From the NCBI RefSeq assembly GCF_014653115.1, contig NZ_BNAD01000013.1:21234-85233 (forward strand): 64,000 bases of DNA, read 5' to 3'. Below are positions 7,989-16,868 of this stretch, piece after piece. Position 1 is the first letter of the stretch. Each line of letters begins with the position of its first letter. The stretch comes from Nocardioides flavus (ex Wang et al. 2016). Its GTDB lineage: Bacteria > Actinomycetota > Actinomycetes > Propionibacteriales > Nocardioidaceae. Position numbers and translations under genes: made by a program. Below the pieces are notes generated by a model. The model worked only from the letters and a program-made list of their open reading frames with translations. It ran no database searches and was not told the DNA's origin.

Positions 7989-9160
7989 GCCAGCACCCCT
8001 CGGTCCGGCACCAACCGGGACACCGACGCCATCACCACGGCGAAGCCGAGCATGACCAGCACCGGGACCCCGATGTCCCCCAGCCCGCCACCGCCGGAGG
8101 TCGTGCCGAGCCCCCGTAGCAGCGCCGACACCGGGTTGAGGTCCAGCAGCGCGGAGAGGGAGCCGGTGGCGCTGACGGGGAAGAACGCCCCACCGCCGAT
8201 GCCGAGCACGAGGGCGACGATCGACGTCGCGATGCCGGCCTGCTCACTGGTCCGGGCGACCCGCACGATCAGGAACATCACCGACGTCGCGGCCGCCGAT
8301 GCGCACATCACCAGCACTGCCACGGCGGGCAGCGAGCCGAACTCGGCACCGAAGAGCCAGCCGCCCACGGTGAGCAGCACCGCGGTCGCCACCACCCCGA
8401 GCACGAAGCTGACCAGCGCCTTGGACGCCACGACCACCCACCCCGGGATCGGCATCGACCGCAGCCGCGCCAGCGTCCCGTTCTCGCGCTCCAGCAGCAG
8501 CCCGCTGACGCCGAAGCCGACGGTGAAGAGGAGGAAGAGGCCCGCCTGTCCGGCCACCAGTGACGACCCGTAGTCGAGCTGCTCGTCGGAGGCCCGCCCC
8601 TGCTCGAGCGTGTACGCAGGCCCGCCCGAGGTCGCGGCACCAACGAGGTCGGCGAGCTCCTGGGGCGGCACCCCCTCGGCCAGTCCGGCACGCGCGGTCA
8701 CGGCTCCGGCCCCGATCTGCTCGAGCACTCCGTCGACCACGGACAGCACGACGTCGGCCTCGATGCCGGCCTCGTCCCCGCGCAACGCCTCGACGCTCGT
8801 GGGCTCCCCCATCCGGGCGGCCTGCCCGAAACCGTCGGGCACGAGCAGCGCGAGCGCTGCATCACCGTCGTCGATCCGGTCCCGGGCGGTGCCGGCGTCG
8901 ACCTCGTCGACGGTGACGTCAAGCCCTGCCTGGCCCTTCAGCCCGCGCACGACCTCGACGAGCACGCCGGCCATGTCGTCGTCCGCCGGCGCGCTGACGG
9001 CGACCGTGACCGGCTCGAGCTCGAGCTGCTCGATGCTGCCGAAGACGAGGTTGAAGACCGACATCAGCGCCAGCGGGACGACCAGCGCGAAGATGAACAA
9101 CGACGTGTCCCGGGCCCGCTGCAACAGGTCGGAGCCGGTGAGGACGAGGAGCTGGCGCAC
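7985..9160 (-). CDS. ABC-2 type exporter permease (first)
   Basis: The 391-residue protein has the same layout as the next permease: an N-terminal membrane segment at about residues 21-42 (SLFIFALVVPLALMSVFNLV), a large extracytoplasmic domain, then a C-terminal membrane block starting near QAGLFLLFTVGFGVSGLLL. The two permeases are only distantly alike in sequence and probably form a heterodimer. It lies 10 bp after the ATPase gene on the same strand and overlaps the second permease by 4 nt. Confidence 0.88.
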   Translation of the reverse strand: MRQLLVLTGSDLLQRARDTSLFIFALVVPLALMSVFNLVFGSIEQLELEPVTVAVSAPADDDMAGVLVEVVRGLKGQAGLDVTVDEVDAGTARDRIDDGDAALALLVPDGFGQAARMGEPTSVEALRGDEAGIEADVVLSVVDGVLEQIGAGAVTARAGLAEGVPPQELADLVGAATSGGPAYTLEQGRASDEQLDYGSSLVAGQAGLFLLFTVGFGVSGLLLERENGTLARLRSMPIPGWVVVASKALVSFVLGVVATAVLLTVGGWLFGAEFGSLPAVAVLVMCASAAATSVMFLIVRVARTSEQAGIATSIVALVLGIGGGAFFPVSATGSLSALLDLNPVSALLRGLGTTSGGGGLGDIGVPVLVMLGFAVVMASVSRLVPDRGVLA

Positions 9161-9170
9161 GGGTCCTCCC

Positions 9171-10112
9171 CTAGTCCCTCAGGCCCTTGCCGGTCAGGTG
9201 CAGGAACACCGACTCGAGGTCGGGCCGCGATATCTCCACGTCGGCGAGCGTCACGCCGTGCGCGGCCGCCGTCCCCACCACCTGCGCGACCAGCGCGGGC
9301 GCGTCCTTGACGGTGAGGACGGCCGAGCGGCGCTCGGTCTCCACCCGCTCGACGCCGGGGATCCGGCGCAGCTCGTCCGCCGCGCCCGCGAGGTCGCCGG
9401 TGCCGCCGAGCCGGATCGTGTCGACGCCACCGATCAGCCGCACCAGCTCGTCGCGGGTCCCCTCGGCCTGCAGCCGGCCGGAGTCGATGATGCCGATGCG
9501 GTCGCAGAGCCGCTCGGCCTCCTCCATGTAGTGCGTCGTGTAGAGCACCGCCATCCCCTCGCCCGACAGCGCCTCGACCGACTCGAGGATCGCGTGGCGC
9601 GACTGCGGGTCGACGCCCACCGTGGGCTCGTCGAGGATCAGCAGGGTGGGTCGGTTGAGCAGGCCGATGCCGATGTTGAGGCGACGCTTCATCCCGCCGC
9701 TGTACTCCTTGCTGCGGTCCTTGGCGCGGTCGGCCAGCCCGATGAGCGACAGCACCTCCTCGACCCGGCCCCGCAGCGCGGCCCCGCGCAGGCCCTGGAG
9801 CCGGCCGAAGAGGGCGAGGTTCTCCCGGCCGGTCAGGTCGGGATAGATCGCGAGCTCCTGCGGCACCAGGCCGAGGTGGCGCTTGGGCCCGGTCGTGCGC
9901 GGCGTCATCGGCTGGCCGGCCACCGTGACCGTCCCTTCGTCCGCGGCGATGAGGCCCGCGACCATGGAGATCGTCGTCGTCTTCCCCGCCCCGTTGGGCC
10001 CCAGCAGTCCGTACGTCTCCCCCGGCGCGATGCGGAACGACACCCCGTCCACCGCCGTCAGGTCGCCGAACCGGCGGACCAGCGAGTCCACCACCAGCAC
10101 GTCGTCGGTCAT
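9171..10112 (-). CDS. ABC exporter ATPase (DrrA-like)
   Basis: This 313-residue ATPase powers the exporter encoded next to it. It has Walker A GPNGAGKTT near residue 38, Q-loop LVPQELAIYPDLTGREN, signature YSGGMKRRLNIG, Walker B LLILDEP and switch His in TTHYMEE. The C-terminal 85 residues carry the DrrA-type extension ending ISRPDLESVFLHLTGKGL. It is first in the operon. The 140-bp intergenic region up to the divergent dehydrogenase gene contains the promoters of both. Confidence 0.92.
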   Translation of the reverse strand: MTDDVLVVDSLVRRFGDLTAVDGVSFRIAPGETYGLLGPNGAGKTTTISMVAGLIAADEGTVTVAGQPMTPRTTGPKRHLGLVPQELAIYPDLTGRENLALFGRLQGLRGAALRGRVEEVLSLIGLADRAKDRSKEYSGGMKRRLNIGIGLLNRPTLLILDEPTVGVDPQSRHAILESVEALSGEGMAVLYTTHYMEEAERLCDRIGIIDSGRLQAEGTRDELVRLIGGVDTIRLGGTGDLAGAADELRRIPGVERVETERRSAVLTVKDAPALVAQVVGTAAAHGVTLADVEISRPDLESVFLHLTGKGLRD

Positions 10113-10239
10113 CTGTGTCCCTTCCGCGTCGCCCTCACGCTAGGGGGCCCGCGAGGCATGTGTCAGGGACGAACGTCACGGGTGCCGAGGTCCGTCCGTC
10201 ACCGATCGGCTCAGCCTGAGTCCCCGGGACACCGCTGGC

Positions 10240-10245
10240 TACGCT
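10240..10245 (+). promoter_or_regulatory. -10 hexamer TACGCT of a leaderless gene
   Basis: TACGCT ends 7 nt before the ATG at 10253, placing the transcription start on the initiation codon. There is no Shine-Dalgarno sequence in the intervening CGCACCC, which agrees with leaderless translation. Confidence 0.55.
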
Positions 10246-10252
10246 CGCACCC

Positions 10253-11080
10253 ATGACCCAACCTGTCGCCCTCGTCACCGGTGGATCCTCCGGCATCGGC
10301 GAGGCCACCGCCCGCGCCCTGCTCGCGAAGGGCTTCACGGTGTACGCCGTGGCCCGACGCGTCGACCGGATGTCCCGGCTCGCGGCCGAAGGCGTGCACA
10401 CGTTTGCGATGGACGTCACCGACGACGCGTCGATGGTCGCCGGGATCGAGCGGATCATCGCAGAGCAGGGGCGCGTCGACGTCCTGGTCAACAACGCCGG
10501 CTACGGGTCCTACGGTGCGGTCGAGGACGTGCCGATCGACGAGGCGCGACGTCAGTTCGAGGTCAACGTCTTCGGTCTGGCCCGACTGGTCCAGCTCGTC
10601 ACCCCCCACATGCGGGCGCGCACCAGCGGCCGGATCATCAACATCTCCTCGATCGGCGGGAAGTTCTACGAGCCGTTCGGCGCGTGGTACCACGCGACCA
10701 AGTTCGCCGTGGAGGGCTTCAGCGACAGCCTGCGCATGGAGCTGCGGCCCTTCGGGATCAAGGTCGTGCTCGTCGAGCCCGGACCGATCCGCACCGAGTG
10801 GAACGAGATCGCCCGCGACTCGCTGCTCGAGCGCTCCGGCGACGGCGCCTACGCGTCGTACGCCCGCCAGGCGCACGCGGTGATGGAGCGCTTCGACGAG
10901 CCGTCGCGCGCCTCGACGCCCGAGGAGGTGGCCGACAAGATCGTCAAGGCGGCGCTCGCGAAGCGGCCGGCCGCCCGCTACCCCGTCGGTCGGGGCGCGC
11001 GGACGATCACGACGTCGCGCGACCTGCTGCCGGACCGGGTCTTCGACGAGGTCGTGAGCCGGACGTACGGGACGCGCTGA
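10253..11080 (+). CDS. Short-chain dehydrogenase/reductase
   Basis: This 275-residue NAD(P)-dependent oxidoreductase of the classical SDR family has the cofactor motif TGGSSGIGEATA near residues 8-19, NNAGYG near residue 80, catalytic Ser in NISSIGGK and YHATKFAVEGFS (YxxxK) near residue 143. The basic VARRVDRM after strand 2 favours NADPH. The C-terminal part (PGPIRTEW, then a PEEVADKI stretch) is typical of subgroups acting on ketones or sterol-like substrates. The substrate cannot be deduced. It is transcribed from a leaderless-type promoter. Confidence 0.9.
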   Translation: MTQPVALVTGGSSGIGEATARALLAKGFTVYAVARRVDRMSRLAAEGVHTFAMDVTDDASMVAGIERIIAEQGRVDVLVNNAGYGSYGAVEDVPIDEARRQFEVNVFGLARLVQLVTPHMRARTSGRIINISSIGGKFYEPFGAWYHATKFAVEGFSDSLRMELRPFGIKVVLVEPGPIRTEWNEIARDSLLERSGDGAYASYARQAHAVMERFDEPSRASTPEEVADKIVKAALAKRPAARYPVGRGARTITTSRDLLPDRVFDEVVSRTYGTR

Positions 11081-11197
11081 GGCGCGGGACCAAGGTCCTT
11101 CGGCTCGGGTCCCTCGGACGTGGCGCCCGTCGCGCGTCCGGGGTCTGATGGGAGCAGGACACCGGCCCGTCGGCCGGGCTTCGCAGAGGAGGGCCAG

Positions 11198-12103
11198 ATG
11201 CCGCGCTCCCGTCGCCTCGTGCCGGTGCCGCGTCGCTCGGACGGGACGTACGTCCGCGACCTGCCGCCCCTGCGCCGCGTCATCCCGCACCTGATGCGCA
11301 CCCGCGCCGAGTCGATCGTCTACTTCCAGCAGCGCATCGAGGTCGACGGCCTGCTCGCCTGGCTCGAGGAGACCAACACCGGTCGGCCCCGCAGCGAGCA
11401 GGTGACGCTGTTCCACGTCTTCCTCACCGCGATCGCGCGCACGATGAGGCTCCGGCCGCAGACCAACCGGTTCGTCGCCGGGCGCCGCACCTTCGAGCAC
11501 CGCGACATCTCGATCTCCTTCGTGGTCAAGCAGGGCCTCACCGACGAGGCGGAGGAGTCCGAGGCCCGGGTGGTGCTGACCGGCACGGAGTCGGTCGACG
11601 ACGTACGAGGCCGCGTGGCCGACCTCGTACGGCGTGAGCGGGCCGCCGTCGAGCGCGGCGCCGACGACCGCCTGGTCGACCTCTTCGCCTCCGCCCCCCG
11701 GCCGGTGCTGTCCGGTGTCGCCGCCGGGCTGCGCTGGCTCGACTACCACGACCTCGTGCCGCGCGCGCTGGTCGAGGCGATCCCGCTCTACACCAGCGTC
11801 TACGTCGTGCACGCCGGCTCGATCGGCATCGACCCGCCGTTCCACCACCTCTACGAGACGGGGACCGCGAGCGCCTTCGTCTCCATCGGGCGGGTGGCGC
11901 CGCAGCCCGTGGTGGACTCCTCCGGCGCGGTCGTGGCGCGCCAGTGCCTCGACGTGGTCTACACGCTCGACGAGCGGGCGGCCGACGGGTTCTACTTCGC
12001 GCGCACCGCCGAGGTGATCCGGCGGCTCGTCGCCGAGCCGGAGCTGCTGGGGGACCCGTCGCTGACCGTCGAGCAGCTCGTCCCGGTCTGGCCGCCGCGA
12101 TGA
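11198..12103 (+). CDS. 2-oxoacid dehydrogenase E2-like acyltransferase domain protein, catalytic His replaced
   Basis: The 301-residue protein corresponds only to the catalytic CAT-like domain of E2 acyltransferases; lipoyl and E3-binding domains are absent. Recognisable parts are FHVFLTAIARTMRLRPQTNR, DISISFVVKQ and a C-terminal VVYTLDERAADGFYFAR. In true E2 enzymes the last stretch is DHRxxDG with the catalytic His; here it reads DERAADG, so normal acyl transfer is unlikely. AGAGGAGGG precedes the ATG at 11198. Its stop overlaps the start of the PAP2-like gene (ATGA), so the two probably act together, perhaps in lipid or acyl metabolism (inference). Confidence 0.8.
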   Translation: MPRSRRLVPVPRRSDGTYVRDLPPLRRVIPHLMRTRAESIVYFQQRIEVDGLLAWLEETNTGRPRSEQVTLFHVFLTAIARTMRLRPQTNRFVAGRRTFEHRDISISFVVKQGLTDEAEESEARVVLTGTESVDDVRGRVADLVRRERAAVERGADDRLVDLFASAPRPVLSGVAAGLRWLDYHDLVPRALVEAIPLYTSVYVVHAGSIGIDPPFHHLYETGTASAFVSIGRVAPQPVVDSSGAVVARQCLDVVYTLDERAADGFYFARTAEVIRRLVAEPELLGDPSLTVEQLVPVWPPR

Positions 12104-12903
12104 CCTCCCTGCTCCTGAGCCGCGGCCCGGGGGCGATCGGCGCGCTGGTCGAACTCGGCGTGGTGGGGGTCGCGGTGCTCGCCGACGTCGCGGTCCGGCG
12201 GCTCACGCTGGACGACCTGGACCGCGCGGTCGACCACGCGCACGACCTCGACCGGCTCCAGCAGGCGCTGCACCTCGACTGGGAGCGAGCCGCGCAGCGC
12301 GGCCTGGCCTCGGCGGACTGGCTGGAGCCCGTGGCGTCGTGGTTCTACGTCTGGGGCTACCTACCGGTCCTGGCCGGTGCGCTCGTGGTGCTGTTCGCCC
12401 GCTTCCCGCGCGACTACGCGCGCCTGCGCAACGCCCTCGTCGCGGGCGGCATCCTCGGGCTGCCGGTCTACGCGCTCTACCCGCTCGCCCCACCCCGCCT
12501 GGCAGGCCTCGGGTTCACCGACACCGTCGACGCCAGCCTGGTCGCTGACGCTGCGCGGCCGGTCGGCATCGCCAACGAGCTCGCCGCGATGCCCAGCTTC
12601 CACGTCGGCTACCTCGTCGTCGTCTCGGTGGTCCTCTGGCGGCTCACCCGCTCGCCGTGGGTGCGCGCGTGGTGCGTCCTGCACCCCGTCGCGATGTGCT
12701 GGGTCGTGCTCGCCACCGCCAACCACTGGGTGCTCGACCTGCCGGCGGGCGTCCTGCTCGGCGTGGTCGGTGTCGTGGTGGCGGGGTGGATCGAGGCACG
12801 TTCGCCCGCGGCACGGGCCGAACGACTCTGGGACGCCCCCGTCGCCACGCCTAACGTCGGCGTCGGGAGTGAGCATCGAGCGGAGGGAGACGGTCATGGC
12901 TGA
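12100..12903 (+). CDS. PAP2/AUR1-like membrane phosphotransferase
   Basis: This 267-residue protein has about six membrane segments. The phosphatase motifs of the PAP2 superfamily are present in their AUR1-like form: PSFHVGY (His of motif 2) near residue 165 and NHWVLDLPAG (His and Asp of motif 3) near residue 208. Relatives hydrolyse or transfer phosphate-linked head groups of lipids, such as inositol-phosphoceramide synthase-type enzymes. The gene is coupled to the E2-like gene upstream and overlaps the small downstream gene by 8 nt. The substrate is unknown. Confidence 0.85.
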   Translation: MTSLLLSRGPGAIGALVELGVVGVAVLADVAVRRLTLDDLDRAVDHAHDLDRLQQALHLDWERAAQRGLASADWLEPVASWFYVWGYLPVLAGALVVLFARFPRDYARLRNALVAGGILGLPVYALYPLAPPRLAGLGFTDTVDASLVADAARPVGIANELAAMPSFHVGYLVVVSVVLWRLTRSPWVRAWCVLHPVAMCWVVLATANHWVLDLPAGVLLGVVGVVVAGWIEARSPAARAERLWDAPVATPNVGVGSEHRAEGDGHG

Positions 12904-13087
12904 CCGCAGGAGCGCGGGCGGCTCCGGGCAGGCCGGCAACGCCATCTACGGCATCGGCATGTTCGGGGCCTGGGTCTACTTCTGGATGCAGGCCGACGGC
13001 TTCTGGCAGCACGTGCTGGCGATCCTCGAGGGGATCGTCTGGCCGGCGTTCGCGGTCTACGACGGGCTCGACGCGCTCGGCGCCTGA
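12896..13087 (+). CDS. Small membrane-associated protein (63 aa)
   Basis: The basic N-terminus MADRRSAGG is followed by AIYGIGMFGAWVYFWMQAD, a probable membrane helix, and by a second hydrophobic stretch ILEGIVWPAFAVYDGLDALG. The ATG overlaps the end of the PAP2-like gene, with GGAGGGAGA 5 nt upstream. Small aromatic-rich proteins of this kind are common in actinobacteria but uncharacterised. A fragment matching its last 14 codons lies at 28970-29014, showing that a second copy once existed. Confidence 0.75.
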   Translation: MADRRSAGGSGQAGNAIYGIGMFGAWVYFWMQADGFWQHVLAILEGIVWPAFAVYDGLDALGA

Positions 13088-13104
13088 GCGCCTGAGCGCC
13101 TGAG
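13081..13104 (+). repeat. 8-bp tandem repeat CGCCTGAG x3 at a stop codon
   Basis: Three perfect CGCCTGAG units; the first supplies the stop codon of the 63-aa gene. Length change here would not alter the protein, because each unit carries TGA in register only for the first copy. Confidence 0.8.
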
Positions 13105-13139
13105 CGCCCCGTACGTCTGCCTCGTCGGCACCGGCATGC

Positions 13140-14309
13140 TCACCCGGCCGCCCGGCTCGCCTCCGCGAGGTCGAGGAGCAGCCCGCGCGCGGGTGGGTGC
13201 ACCAGCTCCGCCCACCGCGCCCACGCGCCGTACGAGCCGTCCCGGACGAGCATCCGCCGGGCGTCCTTCCGTGCGCCCGGCTGCAGGATCGCCGCGGCGA
13301 CGTGCGCGGCGTCGGACTGCAGGACGTCGCCGTCGACCGCTCGACGCAGGACACGGAAGGCGGCGCGTGGGATCTCGTCGCGACCCGACCTGAGCTGGGC
13401 GGTCACGCGCTCGAGGTCGGCGGGCGGCGTACCGATCCTGAGCAGGTCGATGCTGAGCACGTCGGTGGTCAGCTCGAGGTCGGCGCGCAGGAAGCGACGC
13501 TCCACGAGCTCGCCCGCGTCGAGGGCGTCCTTGATCCGTTGCCACGGCTCCGGCGCCGCGGCCACGTCCCGGGCCACCCGCTCGGGAACGGCGACCGGCG
13601 CGGTGTCGAACATCAGGAGGTCGTCGACACCGCTCGGCACGAGCCGGCCCAGCACCCAGCCGGCCTCGTCGGCGAGGGTCCGGGCGCCGAGGTCGAGCAC
13701 CTCGGTCCACGCGTCGGCGGCCGGGTCGTGCACGCGCAGGCGACCATCGGGCAGGCTCGCCCCGACCTGGTAGCCGCTGAGCCGTGCACCTGTCCAGGAC
13801 CGTGCCAGCTCCGCGTGCTCGGCGAGGCGGCCCGTGGCGAGCTCGTCCACGAAGCGCTCGAGCCCGCCCATCTCGTGGACGAGGAGCTGCTGGAACAGCC
13901 AGGACTCCCCCGCCACCCGGGCCGCCACCCTCATCGGGTCACCCCCGTCGGCGTGGCAGTCGGCGAGCCGGTCGTCGTGGAAGTTGTCCAGGGCGAAGGC
14001 GAGAGCGAGTCGCTGCACCGTCCCCGTCTCGGTGGCGAGGTCCTCGCAGCGCTGGACCTGGTAGGCGGCCCAGCGCGCCCACACCCAGCCGGGGAGCTCG
14101 TCGCCGAGCGCGGCGAGCTGGGCCAGGAGCACGTGGTGCCGGCTGCGCAGGTCGAGCGCCGGCACCGAGGCGTGCAGCTCGAGCGCGCGGGCGGCATCCC
14201 CGGAGCGCTCGGCGGCGAGGGACTGGGCGACGAGGTCGTGGTGGGCTGCGGTCATCCGGTCGGCGACACGGGGCAGGCGGCGAAAGCCGGCAGTGGGGTT
14301 CCGAGACAT
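13140..14309 (-). CDS. Conserved protein of unknown function, 389 aa
   Basis: This cytoplasmic protein has no signal or membrane segment and is rich in Ala, Arg and Leu. The N-terminal 110 residues look like helical repeats (VAQSLAAERSGDAARALELH, then RHHVLLAQLAALGDELPGW), and the middle holds WLFQQLLVHEMGGLERFVDE and LSGYQVGASLPDGRLRVHD. No catalytic motif is recognised. The ATG at 14309 is chosen because GGTGGAGG precedes it, though closely; ATG at 14255 is an alternative. The upstream region is shared with a divergent 135-aa gene. Confidence 0.7.
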   Translation of the reverse strand: MSRNPTAGFRRLPRVADRMTAAHHDLVAQSLAAERSGDAARALELHASVPALDLRSRHHVLLAQLAALGDELPGWVWARWAAYQVQRCEDLATETGTVQRLALAFALDNFHDDRLADCHADGGDPMRVAARVAGESWLFQQLLVHEMGGLERFVDELATGRLAEHAELARSWTGARLSGYQVGASLPDGRLRVHDPAADAWTEVLDLGARTLADEAGWVLGRLVPSGVDDLLMFDTAPVAVPERVARDVAAAPEPWQRIKDALDAGELVERRFLRADLELTTDVLSIDLLRIGTPPADLERVTAQLRSGRDEIPRAAFRVLRRAVDGDVLQSDAAHVAAAILQPGARKDARRMLVRDGSYGAWARWAELVHPPARGLLLDLAEASRAAG

Positions 14310-14428
14310 GCCTCCACCCAAGGACCGTACGGACCGCCGCCACAAGCAGCCGGGCGGGACCTGTGGACAACTGCCTGCCTGTGGAGAGCCGTTCGCCAGG
14401 CGACGCCGGCGCGGGCAGGGTCAGGGCC

Positions 14429-14836
14429 ATGTTCGAACCAGTCCTGACCACCCAGACGCAGGTGGAGCACGCGTGGCGCGAGCTCATGGGGCCGTGGAGC
14501 TTCGGCGGCCACAGCGTCTGGATGATGCTCGTCGTCGACGACCGCCCTCTGCCCCACCTGACCGAGATCTCGGAGGCCGAGGACCCGCCCGACGCGGCGC
14601 ACGTCGACGGTCTCACGGAGATCCTCCTCGGGCTCGAACGCGACGTCGCGCCGGGCCTCCGCGTCGCGTTCCTGCGGTCTCGGCCCGGCAAGGGCGTCAT
14701 CACCGACAACGACCGCGCCTGGGCACGGAGCCTGTACGCCGCAGCCCGCCGCGCCGGGGTCCCGTGCGAGGTGGTCCACCTCGCCACCCGTGGTGCAGTG
14801 CGCCCGATCCCGGCCGACGTCGTCGGCATCCGCTAG
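14429..14836 (+). CDS. Conserved actinobacterial protein of unknown function, 135 aa
   Basis: The protein has alternating strands and helices: GPWSFGGHSVWMMLVVDD, then VAFLRSRPGKGVITDNDRAW and a C-terminal GVPCEVVHLATRGAVRPI. The GxGGxTxxDRxWA pattern and the closing AVRPI strand occur in a small uncharacterised family. The ATG at 14429 lies 8 nt after a -10-like CAGGGT, so translation may be leaderless. A CTGTGGACAACTG site about 58 nt upstream resembles the TTGTCCACAG motif seen before other genes here, in reverse. Confidence 0.72.
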   Translation: MFEPVLTTQTQVEHAWRELMGPWSFGGHSVWMMLVVDDRPLPHLTEISEAEDPPDAAHVDGLTEILLGLERDVAPGLRVAFLRSRPGKGVITDNDRAWARSLYAAARRAGVPCEVVHLATRGAVRPIPADVVGIR

Positions 14837-14837
14837 G

Positions 14838-15026
14838 TCAGTAGCCCCTCGGCACCACGTGCGCGTCGCCGCCCGGGAAGACCAGCCCCTCGTGCCCGTC
14901 GCTCCACCGCACCAGGTACGGCGGCGCGCCGTCCTCGCCCCGCACCTCGAGGATCTCGCCCTGCCTCGGGCGCGTGTCCACCTTGTTGCTCTCGGCGACC
15001 AGGCTGTCGCCCACCTCCGCTCGCAT
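14838..15026 (-). CDS. DUF1918 protein
   Basis: The 62-residue protein matches the small DUF1918 family: MRAEVGDSLVAESNKVDT, then RQGEILEVRGEDGAPPYLVR and WSDGHEGLVFPGGDAHVV. The fold is a small SH3-like barrel; actinobacteria carry several copies and the role is unknown. GGAGGT lies 6 nt before the ATG. It is convergent with the 135-aa gene, with only one base between the stops. Confidence 0.85.
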   Translation of the reverse strand: MRAEVGDSLVAESNKVDTRPRQGEILEVRGEDGAPPYLVRWSDGHEGLVFPGGDAHVVPRGY

Positions 15027-15057
15027 GACGCACCTCCTGCTCAGCACCGTCGTCCCT

Positions 15058-15141
15058 CCCACTGTGCGCCCGGCGGGTGCGGCGGGCAAGGGTCGGGTGC
15101 CCACTGTGCGCCCGGCGGGTGCGGCGGGCAAGGGTCGGGTG
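15058..15141 (+). repeat. Perfect 42-bp tandem repeat x2
   Basis: Two identical 42-bp units start CCCACTGTGCGCCCGGCGGG at 15058 and 15100. They lie upstream of the DUF1918 gene and downstream of the NERD helicase gene, in the 146-bp spacer between two genes on the minus strand. The exact identity suggests a recent duplication. Confidence 0.85.
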
Positions 15142-15172
15142 CTCGGCAGGCGGCGACCGGTCACGGGACCGC

Positions 15173-16822
15173 TCACCCGATGCCGAGCCTGCGCGCCACG
15201 TCGTCGCCCGCCACCCGGCGTACGGTCGCAGGGTCACCGACCACGACCAGCTCGTCGGTCGCGCGGGACATCCCGACGTAGAGCCTCTCCCGCGCCCGGT
15301 CGCGCGACCCGTCCTCGTTGAGGCAGAGCACGACGGCCCGGCGCTCGAGGCCCTTGCACCCGAGCACGTGGCCGTAGAAGACCTCGTCGTCCCAGTAGGT
15401 GCGCCAGTAGCCGTCCTGGTCGTGGAAGTCGGTGCGCTCGACCTGGATGGGGTGCCGGTGCCCGGTCGTGAGCAGCGCGACGTGCTGCGGGTCCCAGCCG
15501 GCGTCGAGGAGGCGGTCCACCTCGTCGTCGGCGACGCCGAGCGGGTCCTCGCCGCCTGCGTCGACGAACCGTACGGCCGGCCCGTCGCCGCCGCGGGAGT
15601 ACATCCGGCTCGGCGCGAGCGGACCGAACGACTCGTGGATCTGGCGGGTGTTGCGGAGGTTGTGGTCGAGGACGAGCGGGACGAGCGCGACCGGCGGACG
15701 GCCGAAGCGCGCGAAGATCCGCTGGTTCTCGTCGGAGTAGACGTAGAGCCCGCCCTCCCCCTCGTCGCGCAAGGCGCGCAGCACCGGCGTCCACCACGAG
15801 TCGGCGAAGTCCTGCGCCTCGTCGACGATGACCGCGTCGTACCTGTGCCCGTCGGGCAGCGCGCCCGCCAGCTCGGCCATCTCGGCCGGCAGCCGCTCCT
15901 CCCAGAAGTCGCTGTCCGTACGGTCACCGTCGGACGCGCCCCACTGCTGGCCGAAGGCGTGAAAGGTGCCGACGAACGCGGGCCGGTGGTTGCGGGGCCA
16001 CGTCGCGACCTCGCGGCGGAGGTGCTCAGCCAGGCCGATGGAGTAGCAGAGCAGCGCGACACGCTGGGACTTGCGCTCCTGGCTGCCGCGGGTGAGCTCC
16101 TTGGCCTGCTGGAGCGCGAGGACGGTCTTGCCGCTGCCGGCGCCGCCACGCACCTCGACGCGGTGGAGCAGCCGGGTGACGCGCAGGATCGTGGCCTGCT
16201 CGAGGGTGAGCCGGTCGGCGACGTCGGCGCGCTCGTCGGCCTCCGCCCGGAGGTCGTACGTCGTGGGCAGGCGACCGGTGAGGATCTCGGCGATCTCGTC
16301 GACGTCGTCGAAGGTCGCGACCCGCTGGCCGTGGGTCATCCGCTGGGCGTTCTGCCGGAGCCGGCCGACGAGGTGGTCCTGGTCGTCCTTGTCGTGCAGC
16401 GCCCAGCGCGGCAGGTCGGGCAGCGAGAAGTCGGACCCGAACTCGGAGTAGGGCGTGACGACGGCGTGCGCCCACGCGACCCGCGTACGGCTGCCCCACC
16501 GCTCGTCGCGCTCGACGTAGGACCGCAGGGCGTACTTGCCGTCACGGGCCTGGTCGACCGGGTGGATGATCGCCTCGCGGCCCCGGCGCATGATGCGCCA
16601 CCCGTCGTCCCACCACACGCTGCCGCCCTTGACCTCCAGCGCCACGACCCCGACGTCGGGCATCAGCACGACGAGGTCGACCTCGTGGTCCTTGAGCTCG
16701 TCGGTGAGCCGCAGGTTGGCGATGAGGACGTCGTCGTCGCCGAGGCCGTCGCGCAGCCGCTCCCACACGGCCTGCTCGGACGTCGTGGCGAAGGTCGGGC
16801 TCTCCGGGATCAGGCGCGGCAT
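15173..16822 (-). CDS. NERD-domain UvrD-like DNA helicase
   Basis: The 549-residue protein joins an N-terminal NERD nuclease-related domain (about residues 15-120; DLVVLMPDVGVVALEVKGG has the Asp and the E-x-K pair of the PD-(D/E)xK core) to a superfamily-1 helicase. Walker A is RGGAGSGKTVLALQQ near residue 230, Walker B VIVDEAQDFADSWW near residue 335, and the closing motif is RLYVGMSRATDELVVVG. It probably processes damaged or foreign DNA. The start ATG is at 16822. The gene upstream on the same strand encodes a TY-Chap-like protein; the two may be co-transcribed (46-bp gap). Confidence 0.88.
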   Translation of the reverse strand: MPRLIPESPTFATTSEQAVWERLRDGLGDDDVLIANLRLTDELKDHEVDLVVLMPDVGVVALEVKGGSVWWDDGWRIMRRGREAIIHPVDQARDGKYALRSYVERDERWGSRTRVAWAHAVVTPYSEFGSDFSLPDLPRWALHDKDDQDHLVGRLRQNAQRMTHGQRVATFDDVDEIAEILTGRLPTTYDLRAEADERADVADRLTLEQATILRVTRLLHRVEVRGGAGSGKTVLALQQAKELTRGSQERKSQRVALLCYSIGLAEHLRREVATWPRNHRPAFVGTFHAFGQQWGASDGDRTDSDFWEERLPAEMAELAGALPDGHRYDAVIVDEAQDFADSWWTPVLRALRDEGEGGLYVYSDENQRIFARFGRPPVALVPLVLDHNLRNTRQIHESFGPLAPSRMYSRGGDGPAVRFVDAGGEDPLGVADDEVDRLLDAGWDPQHVALLTTGHRHPIQVERTDFHDQDGYWRTYWDDEVFYGHVLGCKGLERRAVVLCLNEDGSRDRARERLYVGMSRATDELVVVGDPATVRRVAGDDVARRLGIG

Positions 16823-16868
16823 GTGACCACCCCACCACCGCGCGCGGTCGCGCGTCCGCCGAACGCCG

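Noticed and set aside
14362..14400. SOS or toxin-motif promoter before the 135-aa gene
   Set aside because: The TTGTCCACAG match is reversed and lacks the AGATC extension, so I do not count it with the three-site motif.
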